This document shows positions 46,415 through 58,784 of a stretch of DNA of 64,000 bases, piece after piece (the first letter of the stretch is position 1; every line of letters begins with the position of its first letter). The DNA is taken from positions 268,830-332,829 of the forward strand of contig NMRB01000299.1 of NCBI GenBank assembly GCA_002633025.1, written 5' to 3'. This DNA comes from Notospermus geniculatus. Lineage: Eukaryota; Nemertea; Pilidiophora; Heteronemertea; Lineidae. The notes under the pieces were generated by a model, which searched no databases, was not told where the DNA came from, and was given only the letters and a program-made list of their open reading frames with translations. Position numbers and translations under genes: made by a program.

Positions 46415-49400
46415 ATGGACGCCGCAATGATCTCACATTATTTTCTCCTCGTCTTCCACGTTTTGTCAACATTCCAGCTAATATTTGGATGCAAGGTAAG
46501 TTTGATCATTCTTTTTCGTCTTTACTGTCCAAACTTTGGCTTTTGACAACGAAAAAGAGAGGTAGGCCCACCGGTGACAATATGACAATATGACAAGTGC
46601 TTGTTAATTATCTTGGGTCTTTTACGGAAAACTTTTCGCTTTCGCTTACACGACCAGCGATAGCTGATGGTAGGCCTATCATTGATACCAGTAAACTCAA
46701 AATATTCTCCAAGGATTGGCGCACAGAAAATCGTTCCACCGGTCTAAATTGAAAAAAAAAGTTTTTTTGGATTATAGTGCAAAAAGCAAGAGTCCCCTAA
46801 AACTCGTCATAGCCATTCACACTGCCAAGCTTCGTTTGTTTCTAGTCAATTTATTACATTACTTGATAGAAGTAGAAAATAAGGACCGAAGTCGATGCAT
46901 TATATTGGCCAAACTTCGTCGTCGGGTCGTACATTGCATGTCAAAGTTATTGCGTGGAAAACATAGCTTTATCTTCGAACTCATTACCCAGATATTATTT
47001 TTGGCATACACAGAAAAATGTTCAAAGGCCGTAGTTTATAACCCGAATTCACTGCCCACTCAAAGGTATACCACAAAGAGTATTCTCAAGCAGGACTTCG
47101 ATCCACCGAGAATTTCGAGGCCAGATAAACTCCAAGTGGTTTATCAATATGTAACAAATTCATTTCCGTTTACGCCCGCTTTATTTCGCTGCGGAATCTC
47201 ACATATCTAAAAATGCGCTAAAAAATCAGAAGTATCCGTTTCCCTTTGACACGTATAGATTGCTAATTTTGATCTGAACTAAACAATGGTCTGGTCTTGC
47301 TCGCCGTTGGCCCAGACCAAGTTGAAATTATGCGTTTCACACAGCACCGTTTCGAAAGCAGTTTATGTAAAATTCAAATGAACAATTGGTGCGACTAATA
47401 GAGGCTGCGAAAAGAGAAAAAGAAATATCTTTTGGGGGGTTTCTCTGCTCCAAGTTACAAAAGCAATTAAGCTGTTTACGTTACGCCAACCTTATTCAAA
47501 TGTTCAAGTTGACATCTTGACCGGGTGACAGGTTGAATCGATCGAGAGACGAGGAAAGAAACCCTTTAAATTCTCGTCGAAGTGGCTAATACGTTCCAGC
47601 TGAAGAAGAACCAATCACCTGCAAGATGCCCGTCAGTAAATACACAAGAGTTTTCGTTCTGGTTAGTTGAAGTCCAATCATTCTGATGACGTCATAAAAA
47701 CTGACCAATGGGCGACGTCTCCCATTCACAAGAGTTCATTGACAGGTTTACTCAGCTGTGTATTAACTTGGCAGGATTTAAGAGTCAAGTAGTTTGGCTT
47801 CATTCATGAAAAGTCAAGATCCCACTCAAAGCTTTAGAGTCCCACTTAGAGACTTTGGCCCTTCCTCTATCACGCTAGGCACGTAAATATTATTCAAACT
47901 GACACGGATTACCACAAATGAAGTCACTGACGGACGCTTGGCGTCGCTATTTCATTCGGGTGGAAAAAAGGTCGCCCAAGTTTTAGAAAACGCGTCGCAA
48001 AGGCCCAGTATTTGTCACTAAAACCCAACAGTTTATAAACGTCAGATTATTTGACTACTGTAATCACTCGCCCTGCACAACTTTTTTCTACTAGCTCCCG
48101 AGCACCAAGGGGTTACCCACCCCCGCCAAGCATCTGTACACGCCTCAATCTTCATAGGTTTAGTATTTATATTATTCCATTTATAAACTACCCGCAGGCC
48201 TGATATTGTATTCTGCATTCATTATCTCCAGAAAGTAATCAGTTTTTCTCTGAAATATGATCATGCCATATCGATTATACCACTTGATCGTTTTTTGCCG
48301 CCTCTCCCACACACGATCCAAACCAATGGGTTGGGTTCAAATTCAATAATCACACAATTTACTTTAAAAAATGCGGCGTTTTTCAATCTCAACTTCATTC
48401 ACCTTCTTCTGAGTATGTCACGTGATAGGTCACGTCACATATCCTTGTTCTTTCACAAGTCCTTTTCTGTGTCAGTAGGTGAATTTATCATTGTTTTCTT
48501 ATGCCCAACACGCAAAAAAGACCCTTCACATTCGTTGAATTGTCCCACATGATTGGTTCGCTTCCAACTCGTACCCTGCAGAAACAAAATTCTGTGTTCT
48601 TGATTGGACAACTCAAAAGCCGGAAATGAAAAAAAACGGCATTGGTCGGCGCCTAAAAGTCCCCGGATGCACAGATTCAATGCTGGGCGGCTGCTGTTTA
48701 TTTCAATCCCCGCTCAGGAACTATTTGATCAGCGCACCTGCTTCCTTTTATCCGCCGAATAACAAAGCGTTTTGTTTCAAAAGTAGTTCAAGCACTTCAA
48801 ATCAACTTGTGATGTCCATTTCGTCACGTTCCATTGGACACTTAGGACACCACTCAGGACACCTGTGTCCAGAATTCCAGAGATAAGTCACAAACTGCAA
48901 AGCCTCAACTTGAAGGCCCTGTTTGCGAAACGATGCCAACATTTCCGCTCGATTTGTTGGACAAATCTTGTGTGTTTTCGACCACGTACGCTTATGTACC
49001 GGGAAGGGAATATGAGAGAGCGTACTTGACAATGAAAATGTCTTGAAAACAATGGCTTGTATCACCAAAGTGCAATAATCTTGACCGAATTGTTCGGGTA
49101 TGATTAGTTCAGGTGATTTACGGTTCGAGTCGATTCCGTGACCGGTTTGTTTTGAATCACGTTCAGCAATCTGAGGTATGTGGTTCAAATGATAACACCT
49201 GCCAGGTGCGAGGTTTAGTAACTCATTCCGAGAGACTTTAAAGCTTCTCTCAGAGATTTAGGACAACTTCCCTTGTTTCTGACCCCGTAAGGCCCCGTCG
49301 CGATGACGCGGCACATGAAGGCGATTCACTTTATTATCGGTACAGGAAACGTGAAGGTGCTGCACCACGTGCGAGTCTTCTCACGCAAGTTACACGCAAG

Positions 49401-52400
49401 TCTCACGTTCATGTAGGCTCTCTAAAGGGTATCAACCATAGAAAACTGGTCAGTCGACTGTGTCATTAGTCTCATCGTAAACCGTAAGCTACGGAAGCCA
49501 ACAATGGTGATTTGCCCACTGAAAGCCTCTATTCGCAAAACAAACATAGATTGTAAACACTTGTATTTATGTACCGGTACGTCAATTACACTGGACTGCA
49601 AAGTCTCCAGTAGTCAATCACTGACTTTCTGCCTCCACTGTGATCAATTTCAATCACCAAGTACCAAGCACATAAATAGTCAATGCAAGTTTAATCCGTA
49701 TCAATGTATCATAGGATTAACCAGCCACGATGGCCATAAATAGTCCAGTTTAAGTCTTGGGATGGCGACTGGCCTCGGGGATCAATGTAACATCGATCAA
49801 AAAATAAAATTGGATGTCCGGCGATAAAACCGATAGATATCTGCAGAATACGATGTAGAAATTGCCTTTCCTAAGTTTCTAAAGTGCCCAGGCCATGAAG
49901 ACGTACTTGCTACAAGGGTATCGAAACCGCCATTAATAGCATGCATTCGAAAATTAGGATGGTGGCGGTGGCAGCCATATTGGATGAACAGTGGCACCCC
50001 CTATCGAAAGTCAGGTTTAACCAACCAACAAAATGTGGTTGTGATGTGCACAATCGTCCAGCCTGCTCTTCTCTTTGTTTTGTAGAGGTTCTTTGCTACA
50101 AAACTATCGTACCTTAACTCATGCAAATGTTATAAAGAATGCTAACTACTATTTGGTGTGCATTCAGAAGAATACTTATGAAAAGGGCATTGTTTTTCTC
50201 GTTTGTCGGGATATCCCGTTCCCAAGCCACAACTTGCTCTGAAACAATTACTTATAAATTTTGCATTATTAGCCACAACAGAAAACCGATATTCTGACAG
50301 CCGAGAAAAAACATTGTCAGCACATCTCGATACTGGGAAGATCTAGCAAAACCATCTACCTCACCATCAGGTAGGCCCAGCGATGGAGCTTTGTACACCA
50401 GGCGATGTACACCCATTTCCATTGAAGACTTGCTGGCGAGGTTGAGAAAACTGAGCTACATTCGAAACAGAAATAATTTGTTTTGAAATTGTTCGTCAGA
50501 AACTTTTCATTTTGAGTGGAAAGTTTTCAAGTGGCTGAATTCTTCTTTTAGCCATAAATAAATCAAGAAGAATACAATACCTGTACAGATATCAGTTTGT
50601 GGAATTCGATTTGCAAAAGAAGAATATGGACATGATTGCCCCGAGTTGACAGCTAACACAGCCATTTAGCTTCACAATGACGTATCGATGCTTAAAGTGG
50701 TCCCGTAGTATCATTGTGGTTTTAATGTCCGTAACAATACTTACACATAAAGAGAAACGAGATATATAGCATTCTACCACAATTGACCATCAATTCAATT
50801 CAGTGACAGTCGATATTCAAATACATGTATTTAGACCGTCGGCCACTTTGTCTGGATGGAAATTCAAGGAGTAGGCCTACTATATTTGTCACTTCTCTGA
50901 AGTAAGGCTTACCCATTACTTACATTTTCAGTTACGATGTATATTAGGTGAAAATATTGGCCCTATATCAACAATGGATAAGCCATATGTACGTAGCTAT
51001 TGATAATATCTACCTCATCTAAATGTACAAGCAATTACGTTAATGAATACAGTGCAGACAAGAATGCCTTGTTTCCAGGAATACACTGTCACTTATCTTC
51101 ATCAATATTTACCTACAATCCACTTGGGGTCAAACGAGTGCATACCAATTCAGGAAATATACGAAATATATCTTGGAATTTCCTAAATATCACAAAATAG
51201 ATCGACCTGGGGCGTCGGTTGGTCCTTTATTCTTGGCTTTGTTGACAACACGGCGCGCCTTTTGTTGCCGCTGGATTCGTTACAAGGTATCGAAACGGAT
51301 ATCTATATTAGGTTCCACCGGAAGTCGTCCACTGGAAAGGCAAAGTACAGCGAAAATATGATTTTTTGATTAAGTAGGTTTGCCGACAAGGCAGGTTATT
51401 ATGCATGGTGCACTGGTGTAAACTGCAAAAACATTGCTGAACGCGTCGAATCGTTGGTTATTACTGACCAGGGGCCGGTTGCACAAAACTCATGTTAGCG
51501 CTAACATGAGTTTTGTGCAACCCAGCCCAGGGCCGAAGCCAAAGATTATTGGCCCTGGTAAGTATGGAAGAGACCATCTCATGCTACTCACTTTCCTCTC
51601 TCGGGGTTCATTGGCACACGGATCCGGTTTGTTTCCAGTCCGTTTGCCACTAGTTTTCCGGATACGACAACGCCAAAGTCAATTTGATCGATTTTTTGCT
51701 GACCTGAATCGGACAAAATCCGTGTGCCAATGAACTCCGCTTTACAGGGCTGCAATGATCCAACCGAAAGACGTTCGTACCGTTATTTTTTCCATTGACT
51801 CAAAAATGGGATAATGCCAAGATATGAAATTTACACTAGGTCTGAAAACCCGGGCCGAAGAAGTGGGTGGACAGTTTTAAAAGTTTGTGCATGATTGTAT
51901 AATGTAAAACTTGTGTCCCATATCCTACTCCCACATATCCTACACCGGTAGTTTCGTATTGTCATATTAAAATGCGCATTATATTTGACAGTTCGTTCAA
52001 AAGCGAGTGAAGGCTTTGTGGTTGGGCTATAATACATGCACATTGTAGATATGATAAAAACCAAGTCATGGGTCTAGCATAGGTATTGTACGTCTTCCGG
52101 TCTTCATTAAAGTCCTATGAAAGCCACAACAATGGTGAATGTGATAGAGATCATCCAATGTTCAATTTTCGATTCTTCTTTCTTTCTTTTTCATGAGAAT
52201 ACAATTTACTTTTTACCACTTTATGAACGCCACCACACTACGTGTGTAATCCGCCACAAAGTCTACAACATTTCCTTTATCACTCGGAAACTCTTCTTTG
52301 TGCGTTTCTTAATAAACAAATGAGCAAACCTGAAAGACACCACCAAGTTGACTGATCAATTGATCATCTTATTATAAATAATCTTACTATACTCTGCATT

Positions 52401-55400
52401 GTCATCGTGCTCTACGACTTGGAAAAAGTCCCAGGGCTTCCGTAAACCATTTTTCATCCTTTTGTAAAACCTTCCGTCACTCTGTTGTCCGTTGTCTGTT
52501 GACTATCAGATCCCCCCACGAGCGTACACTCTTCAGAAAAATCAAGGAGTCATCAATTGTAAAAATACGACGAGAACTAGGCCCGAGCGTGTCTTTAACA
52601 ATACTTGTCCTGACCCTTACTTCCGCAGTGACGTTCGTCCAATATTATTCCAAAGACCGTTCGTACATATCATAAATCTCATAAAATCTGAACAATGGTT
52701 ATTGTAGTGTGCCATATACATGGCTTTCCTCCTGCCATAAATTGACTCCCCCGCCGATATCGACGTGTTCCATGTTTTCAACCTCAGGTACGTTTTAAAG
52801 AAAAAAACACAAAGCATTCAAAAATCTCAAATTACACTCTATAAAAAGCCAATAATGTGAATCTGAGGTGGCTGATGGCGTTCCTTGGCCTTAGCACGTG
52901 GAGAGCCCTGGGATTCAACGTCCGACATCGAACTTGACCACTGGCATGACTGGTGTCTTGACAAACAAGACGGCGAAAAGTAGGCCGACGCAAGGTTTGC
53001 AAAGTGCAATGCTGGGTACCAACGTTCGACATCTGTCAATCAACGAGATTATAGGCCTTTATAAATTAAGCCTTAATTGGTTTATTACCATGTGATCGCT
53101 CGTCGATCCCATCAGTTCCTTTTGCTTGATTTCACTTTCTGCGAACACCTGTCAATTGGGATTATGGCCATTTTCATGATCTTCCGCCAGAATACTAGCC
53201 TATCATGCTCGAGTTGTCCTTGCTGGTTCAAATCTGATCTTGGCAGACGAGCCTCAATTTTGGGGACTATCTCACACCATCTCAATCTCTCCCTTCAGGG
53301 GAGAGAGAGTTGCCTGTTCCTTCCCGTGTTTTGCATTATTGCTGCTTCAGCAAGAATTCGGCCAGTTCTTCACCGGCAAACTCTCGTTGCTGTAACTTAC
53401 AGTATACATGTACTGAGAAAAAAAGCCCATTTCCATCTCTGTCACCAACCATTAGGCCTAGTCAACGACGGACTAGCTACGTAGGCATTGATGCCTGTTT
53501 CTGGACCAGAAAGTCTAAACCTTGCGTGGACCTTTCAGTATGACAGTACATCGCAACGTCACCTGGGAACGAGGTCCCACCGCCAGGTAATGATTGGTCA
53601 ATGAATCTGCCGTCAGACTGACTCAGTCAACCACTAATCACTCTATAAAAAACAAGATTGCATTTTGAAGCCACACTCAGCCGGTTGTTTATGTTGGAAA
53701 ATCAATGTTCTCTAACGGGAATTATTGCCGTATGCATCATGGCCGCCGAAGGTCACGTGACGGAAGATGTGTGGTTTCCGTCCGGAAGATTTTCTATGGG
53801 TTCTCTGATTGCTTAAGATCGTTACTTTATGACACATCCATTCATTGGCTCTTCATCATTAATCATCTTTGGTAATCTGCAATGAACACTAGAGGAATAG
53901 CACAGGAGAGTGAAGCAGGGACCAATATCTCATTCATTTGAACAGACTTTTAAATGTTGACAGCGCTAGGAAACGGCGTAAAACTCGATCGAACCCAGCC
54001 GTGTGCGAAAGTACTGTCATTCTGACGGTAAACCGAAGCACTCCCCAAACCAAACAGCAAACATCGTTGGAGTTACACATGTAACCCAAAGCAGTCAAAA
54101 GAAACGCATATAAATGCATCTCACGAGCGATACGTGGGGTTTATCGCGGTGTAATGAGATATGTTGACGGTTACTAGCTCGTGAGATGAGGATAACTACC
54201 GCCAAGGGACCGCTAGACTGACATACTTGCATTGCTTTCACATCGTCGGGGATGAACTAGGCTTAGCAGCGAAGTGTCGCGTAGAATATTACACCGGTTG
54301 AAGCGGAAACAGACTTTGCAGCGAATCCTTTCCCAGAGTGAGGTTTCTGAGATTGTGCAGCGACGGAATCCAAAATTTCACTTTAATGTGTCCATGGAGA
54401 CAGCCTTTATCTTGAAAACTAAGGACGGGAAACGTAAATCCGCAACACGGCGCCACCGTCGATCGTTGCTGTTGTCGTGATGAAATGGTGTCCATGGCTG
54501 TCGTAGTCTCGTCTGAAAGTTAGATTTGAAGTGGTTGATCATGAATTTTAAAGAATCGTGGTAATAGTGAGTCAGACTGGACTAGAACCCGCTGAATGCT
54601 GAATTAGGTCCGGGACTTTTGTTGATTCTGCCACCAACAGTCGGAACTACCTGATGATGATGTCACTCATTGCTTACCTGTTGACGGGAATAATCAATCG
54701 ATGTGCACGAGTCTGTTCGTCATGGCCAAGATTCATGACTCAGACGCAGACAAATTCATCTTGAAGTGACCCAACCAAATACAGATAAAAAATCAAACGA
54801 TGATTTTTTAAAAAGAAAGGTAACAGATTGCATGATCTCCCGCTATACTAGTCTCGGTCACCCAGCCGAAGTTGCTAATCTGGGCAATCGCACCAAGCAC
54901 ACTGCAGAACGAAACGGCTCGCTGCGCGAGACTACATGTCCGCAAGTAGTCTCGGTCACCTAGCCGCTGTCGCGAATTTGGGGATAGGAACAAAAACAAC
55001 TGGCTGTGCGAGACTATACCGCAACAGAACCGAGGTTTCCTGCTATTTTTCACAGCCCATCCCCGCTGTGAATGAACTCGCGTATTTGTTATGAATTACC
55101 AGCATATTGAACATTCCTTCAGTGCATGCCTCTAGCAAAAACACATGCAACTGAATGAATGCTTCAGAAATATTGGCAAAAAACATGCATGCATCTGCTA
55201 CCTTATTTCCAATCCAAGGGCCTCTTGAAACGCATCATGATGAAAGTAAAATTGAACATCTCAAAAAAATTACCATTTAGACAAAAGCTCATGTGATTAC
55301 CTTTTTAATAATGAAATGAAAGTTTATTTGATAAATACTGAAACCAAGCCTAGCAGCATTATTGACGACTGCAATGGACGCCCTGTTCCACCGTAAAGAG

Positions 55401-57454
55401 GAAAGATAGGTAGTGTGTGTGTGTACAATCGATGTACTCCTCAGATGTCCAAGTCAGCTGACACGGTATCAACCCATCCCTCTCATTAATGAATGATCAT
55501 GTTGATTGTTCGTCAATAGATCGTCACGTTGCTCCAAGCGCATTCTTCTATTCACCTGTTTTTCAATCGCCTCCCCCGCGCAGGATATCGAACGCTTGAA
55601 ATATCGACCAACCATGGGATTGACGGAGCAGAGCAAGCAGCTTCAGCCTGTAATACAGATCATAGAATGAGATGATATTCATTCAATACATAAACATTAA
55701 GTCAATCCAACTAGACCAGTCGTTTCGTGATTGGTGCGTCTGCGTATCCTCGATGACAAGCGAAGACCAGACGAATCTGGACGGAAACCTAGCCCGTCTT
55801 CGCATTATTTACAACTCAAAATTGATCAAATAAAGTTAAAAAATATGAATATACATGTTTAGATTAAAACAATGAATATACATGTATAGATGCATGAATA
55901 TACAAGTACATGTATAGATTAAAACAAATTGACAGAAAAGGCAGCATTGCTGGTCAACTGAGTTACTTCCGGCATCATTCTCAACGGAGCCATGTTTGTT
56001 TTCTTTCCAGGACTCCATCGACATCGGTGGGTCACGTGGTGTGCAGATCGAAGGGTTCCGTGGCAGCCGAGTGGAGGTGACGACACTCCCAGAACCTTTC
56101 GTAGATCAGTACGTGTGTTTTCATACATCTCTTCTCATTTCACGGCATGTATTTGGTTTCCTTGCAATGCACATCGTGGAACGAAGTGAATCCATATCGG
56201 CATTCCGCATTGGAAAAAGACTTGGCTTAAACCCATTCGTATTGTCGCCTGTATCAGGCTGCATGCTAGACTCCGAACGCAGTCTTAAAGCGCTCCGCCT
56301 TCGCTCCTTCAACCGTTCAGAGGTAAAAGCTCAACCTCGCCCTAGGTAGTGCAGCTGCGGGCTTATCCAAGATGGCGGATATGGCGGCCATCTTGAATTC
56401 GGTTTTCGTCAATTATCTTGAGAACGCTTTGAGCGATTGCCTGCTGGCGACACCAATTATCGGAGGTCTAAAAATGCTTTTTGATATTTCAGTTCAACGA
56501 TGCACATTGAATTTCGAACAATCACTGACTCTGGCCTGATCTTCTTCATGGGACAACGTGACACTCAAAACATGGCTGCCGTATACCTCCGTAACGGGTA
56601 CATCTTGTATCGGTTCAGATGTAACAGCGCCAAGGGAGAGATCATCGTCAATATGGCGGAAGGCAACACGGACTACACAGACGGGGAGTGGCACAAGGTG
56701 AATTGACATGGTAGTTCAAATTCTCCGCGACGGGCACGAGGGGAGGCTCTGCTCCACTGAGAGTTCCGTGCCGTCAATGCCGGTAATTTTCGACGGCTGG
56801 GAGCTGCCCATAGAGAACCATTGTGGCTGGCAAATTCAGTCTGCAGTTCAGGCCTTCCTTTAAACTCGTGTTAAAAATGGGGTAGGAAATGGGTTTCATT
56901 ATTGTAATTTTTTTAAATTTCAGATTACTATCCAGAGAAAATGGGGCACCGACATCGTGAAGATCGACAACGTTAAGCCATTCAAAGATTATTATTTGCA
57001 GTGCGGCAATTATGATTACGCCTTCCTCGGGGGCCTGCCCAGATTTTCAAGATACCAAATTCCAGAGTCTCACGTAAGTTGAACATGAAGAGAATGGGCA
57101 CTGGGAGATACCGTATGTGGCCCGAATTTCTCAGGACGCCGCCTGACGAGCTAATGGTGAAGGCCCAAAACATCGTGTTGTAGTCCATTCCGGCCGGTAG
57201 TTGTAGATCTCGTAAGGCATTTAGGTGCCTTCTTCACTGGCGGAGCAGCGACAACGGCGAGATCAGGTGGAATCACCCCGTGTTAACCCTGATATTATGA
57301 GGTACTCTGCCGTCTTTGCAAGCTTTGTAATGTGTTGTTTTCATTCCAGGGCCTTCATCGGAATCTGCACCACAGTTGCATCCGAAATTTCCAAATAAAC
57401 CAGAAACCAACGTCTGCATCGAAATACTACGCCGTCTCCTCTTGTCTCTGGTGA
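46415..57454 (+). CDS. Small secreted laminin G-like protein (5 exons)
   Basis: Exon 1 (46415-46495) encodes a typical signal peptide, with a hydrophobic core around YFLLVFHVLSTFQLIF ending GCK. Exons 56011-56108, 56493-56697, 56924-57073 and 57350-57454 join in phase into one laminin G domain: GGSRGVQIEGF..., IEFRTITDSGLIFFMGQRD, DYTDGEWHKITIQR, YAFLGGLP, then SCIRNFQIN, the last two being diagnostic. Predicted length is 212 residues with stop TGA at 57452. LamG domains bind sugars, heparin or matrix partners; this protein has one and no other module. Joining exon 1 across a 9.5-kb intron rests on phase (0/0), the signal peptide and the lack of another start, and needs transcript support. 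I cannot name an ortholog. Confidence 0.6.
51472..51528. mobile_element. Minimal GGGCCGGTTGCAC MITE remnant with 38-nt palindrome
   Basis: It has the same ends as the MITEs at 6174 and 10305, but the interior has shrunk until both arms meet at agcgct. The core 51481-51518 is a perfect palindrome with no loop, starting GCACAAAACTCATG. Confidence 0.85.
51606..51735. mobile_element. MITE, GTTCATTGGCACACGGAT ends
   Basis: About 130 bp with terminal inverted repeats GTTCATTGGCACACGGAT and ATCCGTGTGCCAATGAAC. The interior is not strongly folded. Non-coding. Confidence 0.8.
54849..55016 (+). repeat. Two tandem 98-bp-spaced TAGTCTCGGTCACC units
   Basis: The units begin at 54849 and 54947 with TAGTCTCGGTCACC and end at 54934 and 55016 with CGAGACTA, so each unit also has short inverted ends. 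The middle parts have diverged. Confidence 0.65.
55841..55925 (+). repeat. AT-rich tandem repeat (aatatacatgta theme)
   Basis: Three to four imperfect units of about 28 bp share gaatatacatgtatagatt / aaaac words. Confidence 0.6.
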
Positions 57455-58784
57455 TGACGATGTGACCATTTAAACGAGACATTTTCTCTGCTGGCTCCAC
57501 ATCGGGCCAAAGCGATACCATGCACCGAGGACTATGCAAAGATATAATACTCGAGGACATTAACTCTTTGAGAGGATGTGCGACTTTAAGAACGAAGGGC
57601 GGCTCAATCAGAGACCGCGTGAGTGAATTGGCACGGCCAAGATCCCTAGGTTCTCGTATCTGGCGAGATCTGTCGTCGGGACTTGACGAAAGGATATCAG
57701 TGGTGTTCAAAAATTTCCATCGATTCAACCGATGGAGTATACAAAATATAAAATTCGAGACTGGACTCGCATTTTTTCAGATCATCGCTTTTCAAATTAT
57801 TGAGTTTTGGCGACAAAGCTCTAGATATTGGAAATGTGTTATGCAATGTGTTGGAAAGCCGGAGGCAGAGCGCTCAGGCTAACTATGCAAAATTTGGTTG
57901 GAGGCTATTTACGCTGTGTCTTGTGTGTATACATGTAGTCAAATCCAAGTGTGCATTCTATTGACCAGTTCACAGTGTCGACCTATAAGGTTAAAATATC
58001 GGCCCATAATTTCCTGAGATTGTATTGGCAGTTATAAACTGCAGGGAGGGTGAGGTAAGTTCTCATAACGCCTCCAACTCTCGTGACAACAGGGCGTGGT
58101 CACGTACAGCAGATGTTAAGTGAATTTTATTGGCTTTTCCGGTAGTACATTGTTGGTATTTGCTTGCTTCAATCAATACGACGTCGTGCTGTACCCGACG
58201 AGTATGAACGGACCGGTAAATATCACGATTTGCCCTTTCATTCTATAGCTTCATTGAACAACAGACCACGTACTCTGAAGATAACTCGACTCTATCAAAA
58301 TACTTCGCAACAGTGACTGATTCGCCACTCTGTATGGCCCTCACATCAAAAATATATGCGATTCGCTCGCATCATATACATGTACAGTACTGTCATAATC
58401 ACTGAGGTATATGCATGTTAACTACGAATTTATCTGCTGATCTCCACGTTTCTTGCGGCACTGTGCGAGATCACATCAGTAACATTATGTGACCCCTGTG
58501 TTTGTTCCATGGTTCGTTGCTATAGAGGGTGTACCACTGGTTCAGCTTAAAGATGATTGTATAATAATGTTCATTCTCTTTGTTCTTCATCTGTTAATAT
58601 TATTGTAAATATTTACTGCAAATATTCAAAATCTGAAAATATATATGTCATCTTCAAATCGTGTCTCCTTAGTGTTTCACCCTCCCACTCCCACAGGTAA
58701 ACTACCCGGAAAAGGAGAAATCAGGAGTGAATAGACCGGCAGGAAGAATTGCCCTTCTGTTCTGGCCACTGACAGCCGACGAGA
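57455..58784. other. Intergenic region between convergent genes
   Basis: This presumably holds both 3' UTRs. No gene, tRNA or strong hairpin is seen. Bases near 58150-58650 are AT-rich. Confidence 0.5.

Larger units (their letters stand above)
46496..56010. other. 9.5-kb first intron of the laminin-G gene (predicted)
   Basis: No convincing exon is found. A 164-residue open frame at 46716-47210 has no recognisable domain. The intron contains a 38-nt palindrome MITE remnant (51472-51528), a MITE (51606-51735), paired 98-bp repeats (54849-55016) and an AT-rich tandem stretch (55841-55925). The remainder is unremarkable. Confidence 0.5.

Noticed and set aside
46716-47210. 164-residue open frame on the plus strand
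   Set aside because: Basic, with no domain or splice context that I recognise; it lies in a large predicted intron and is compatible with chance.
48802-49188. 128-residue minus-strand open frame
   Set aside because: No domain or hydrophobic pattern, and no supporting splice sites.
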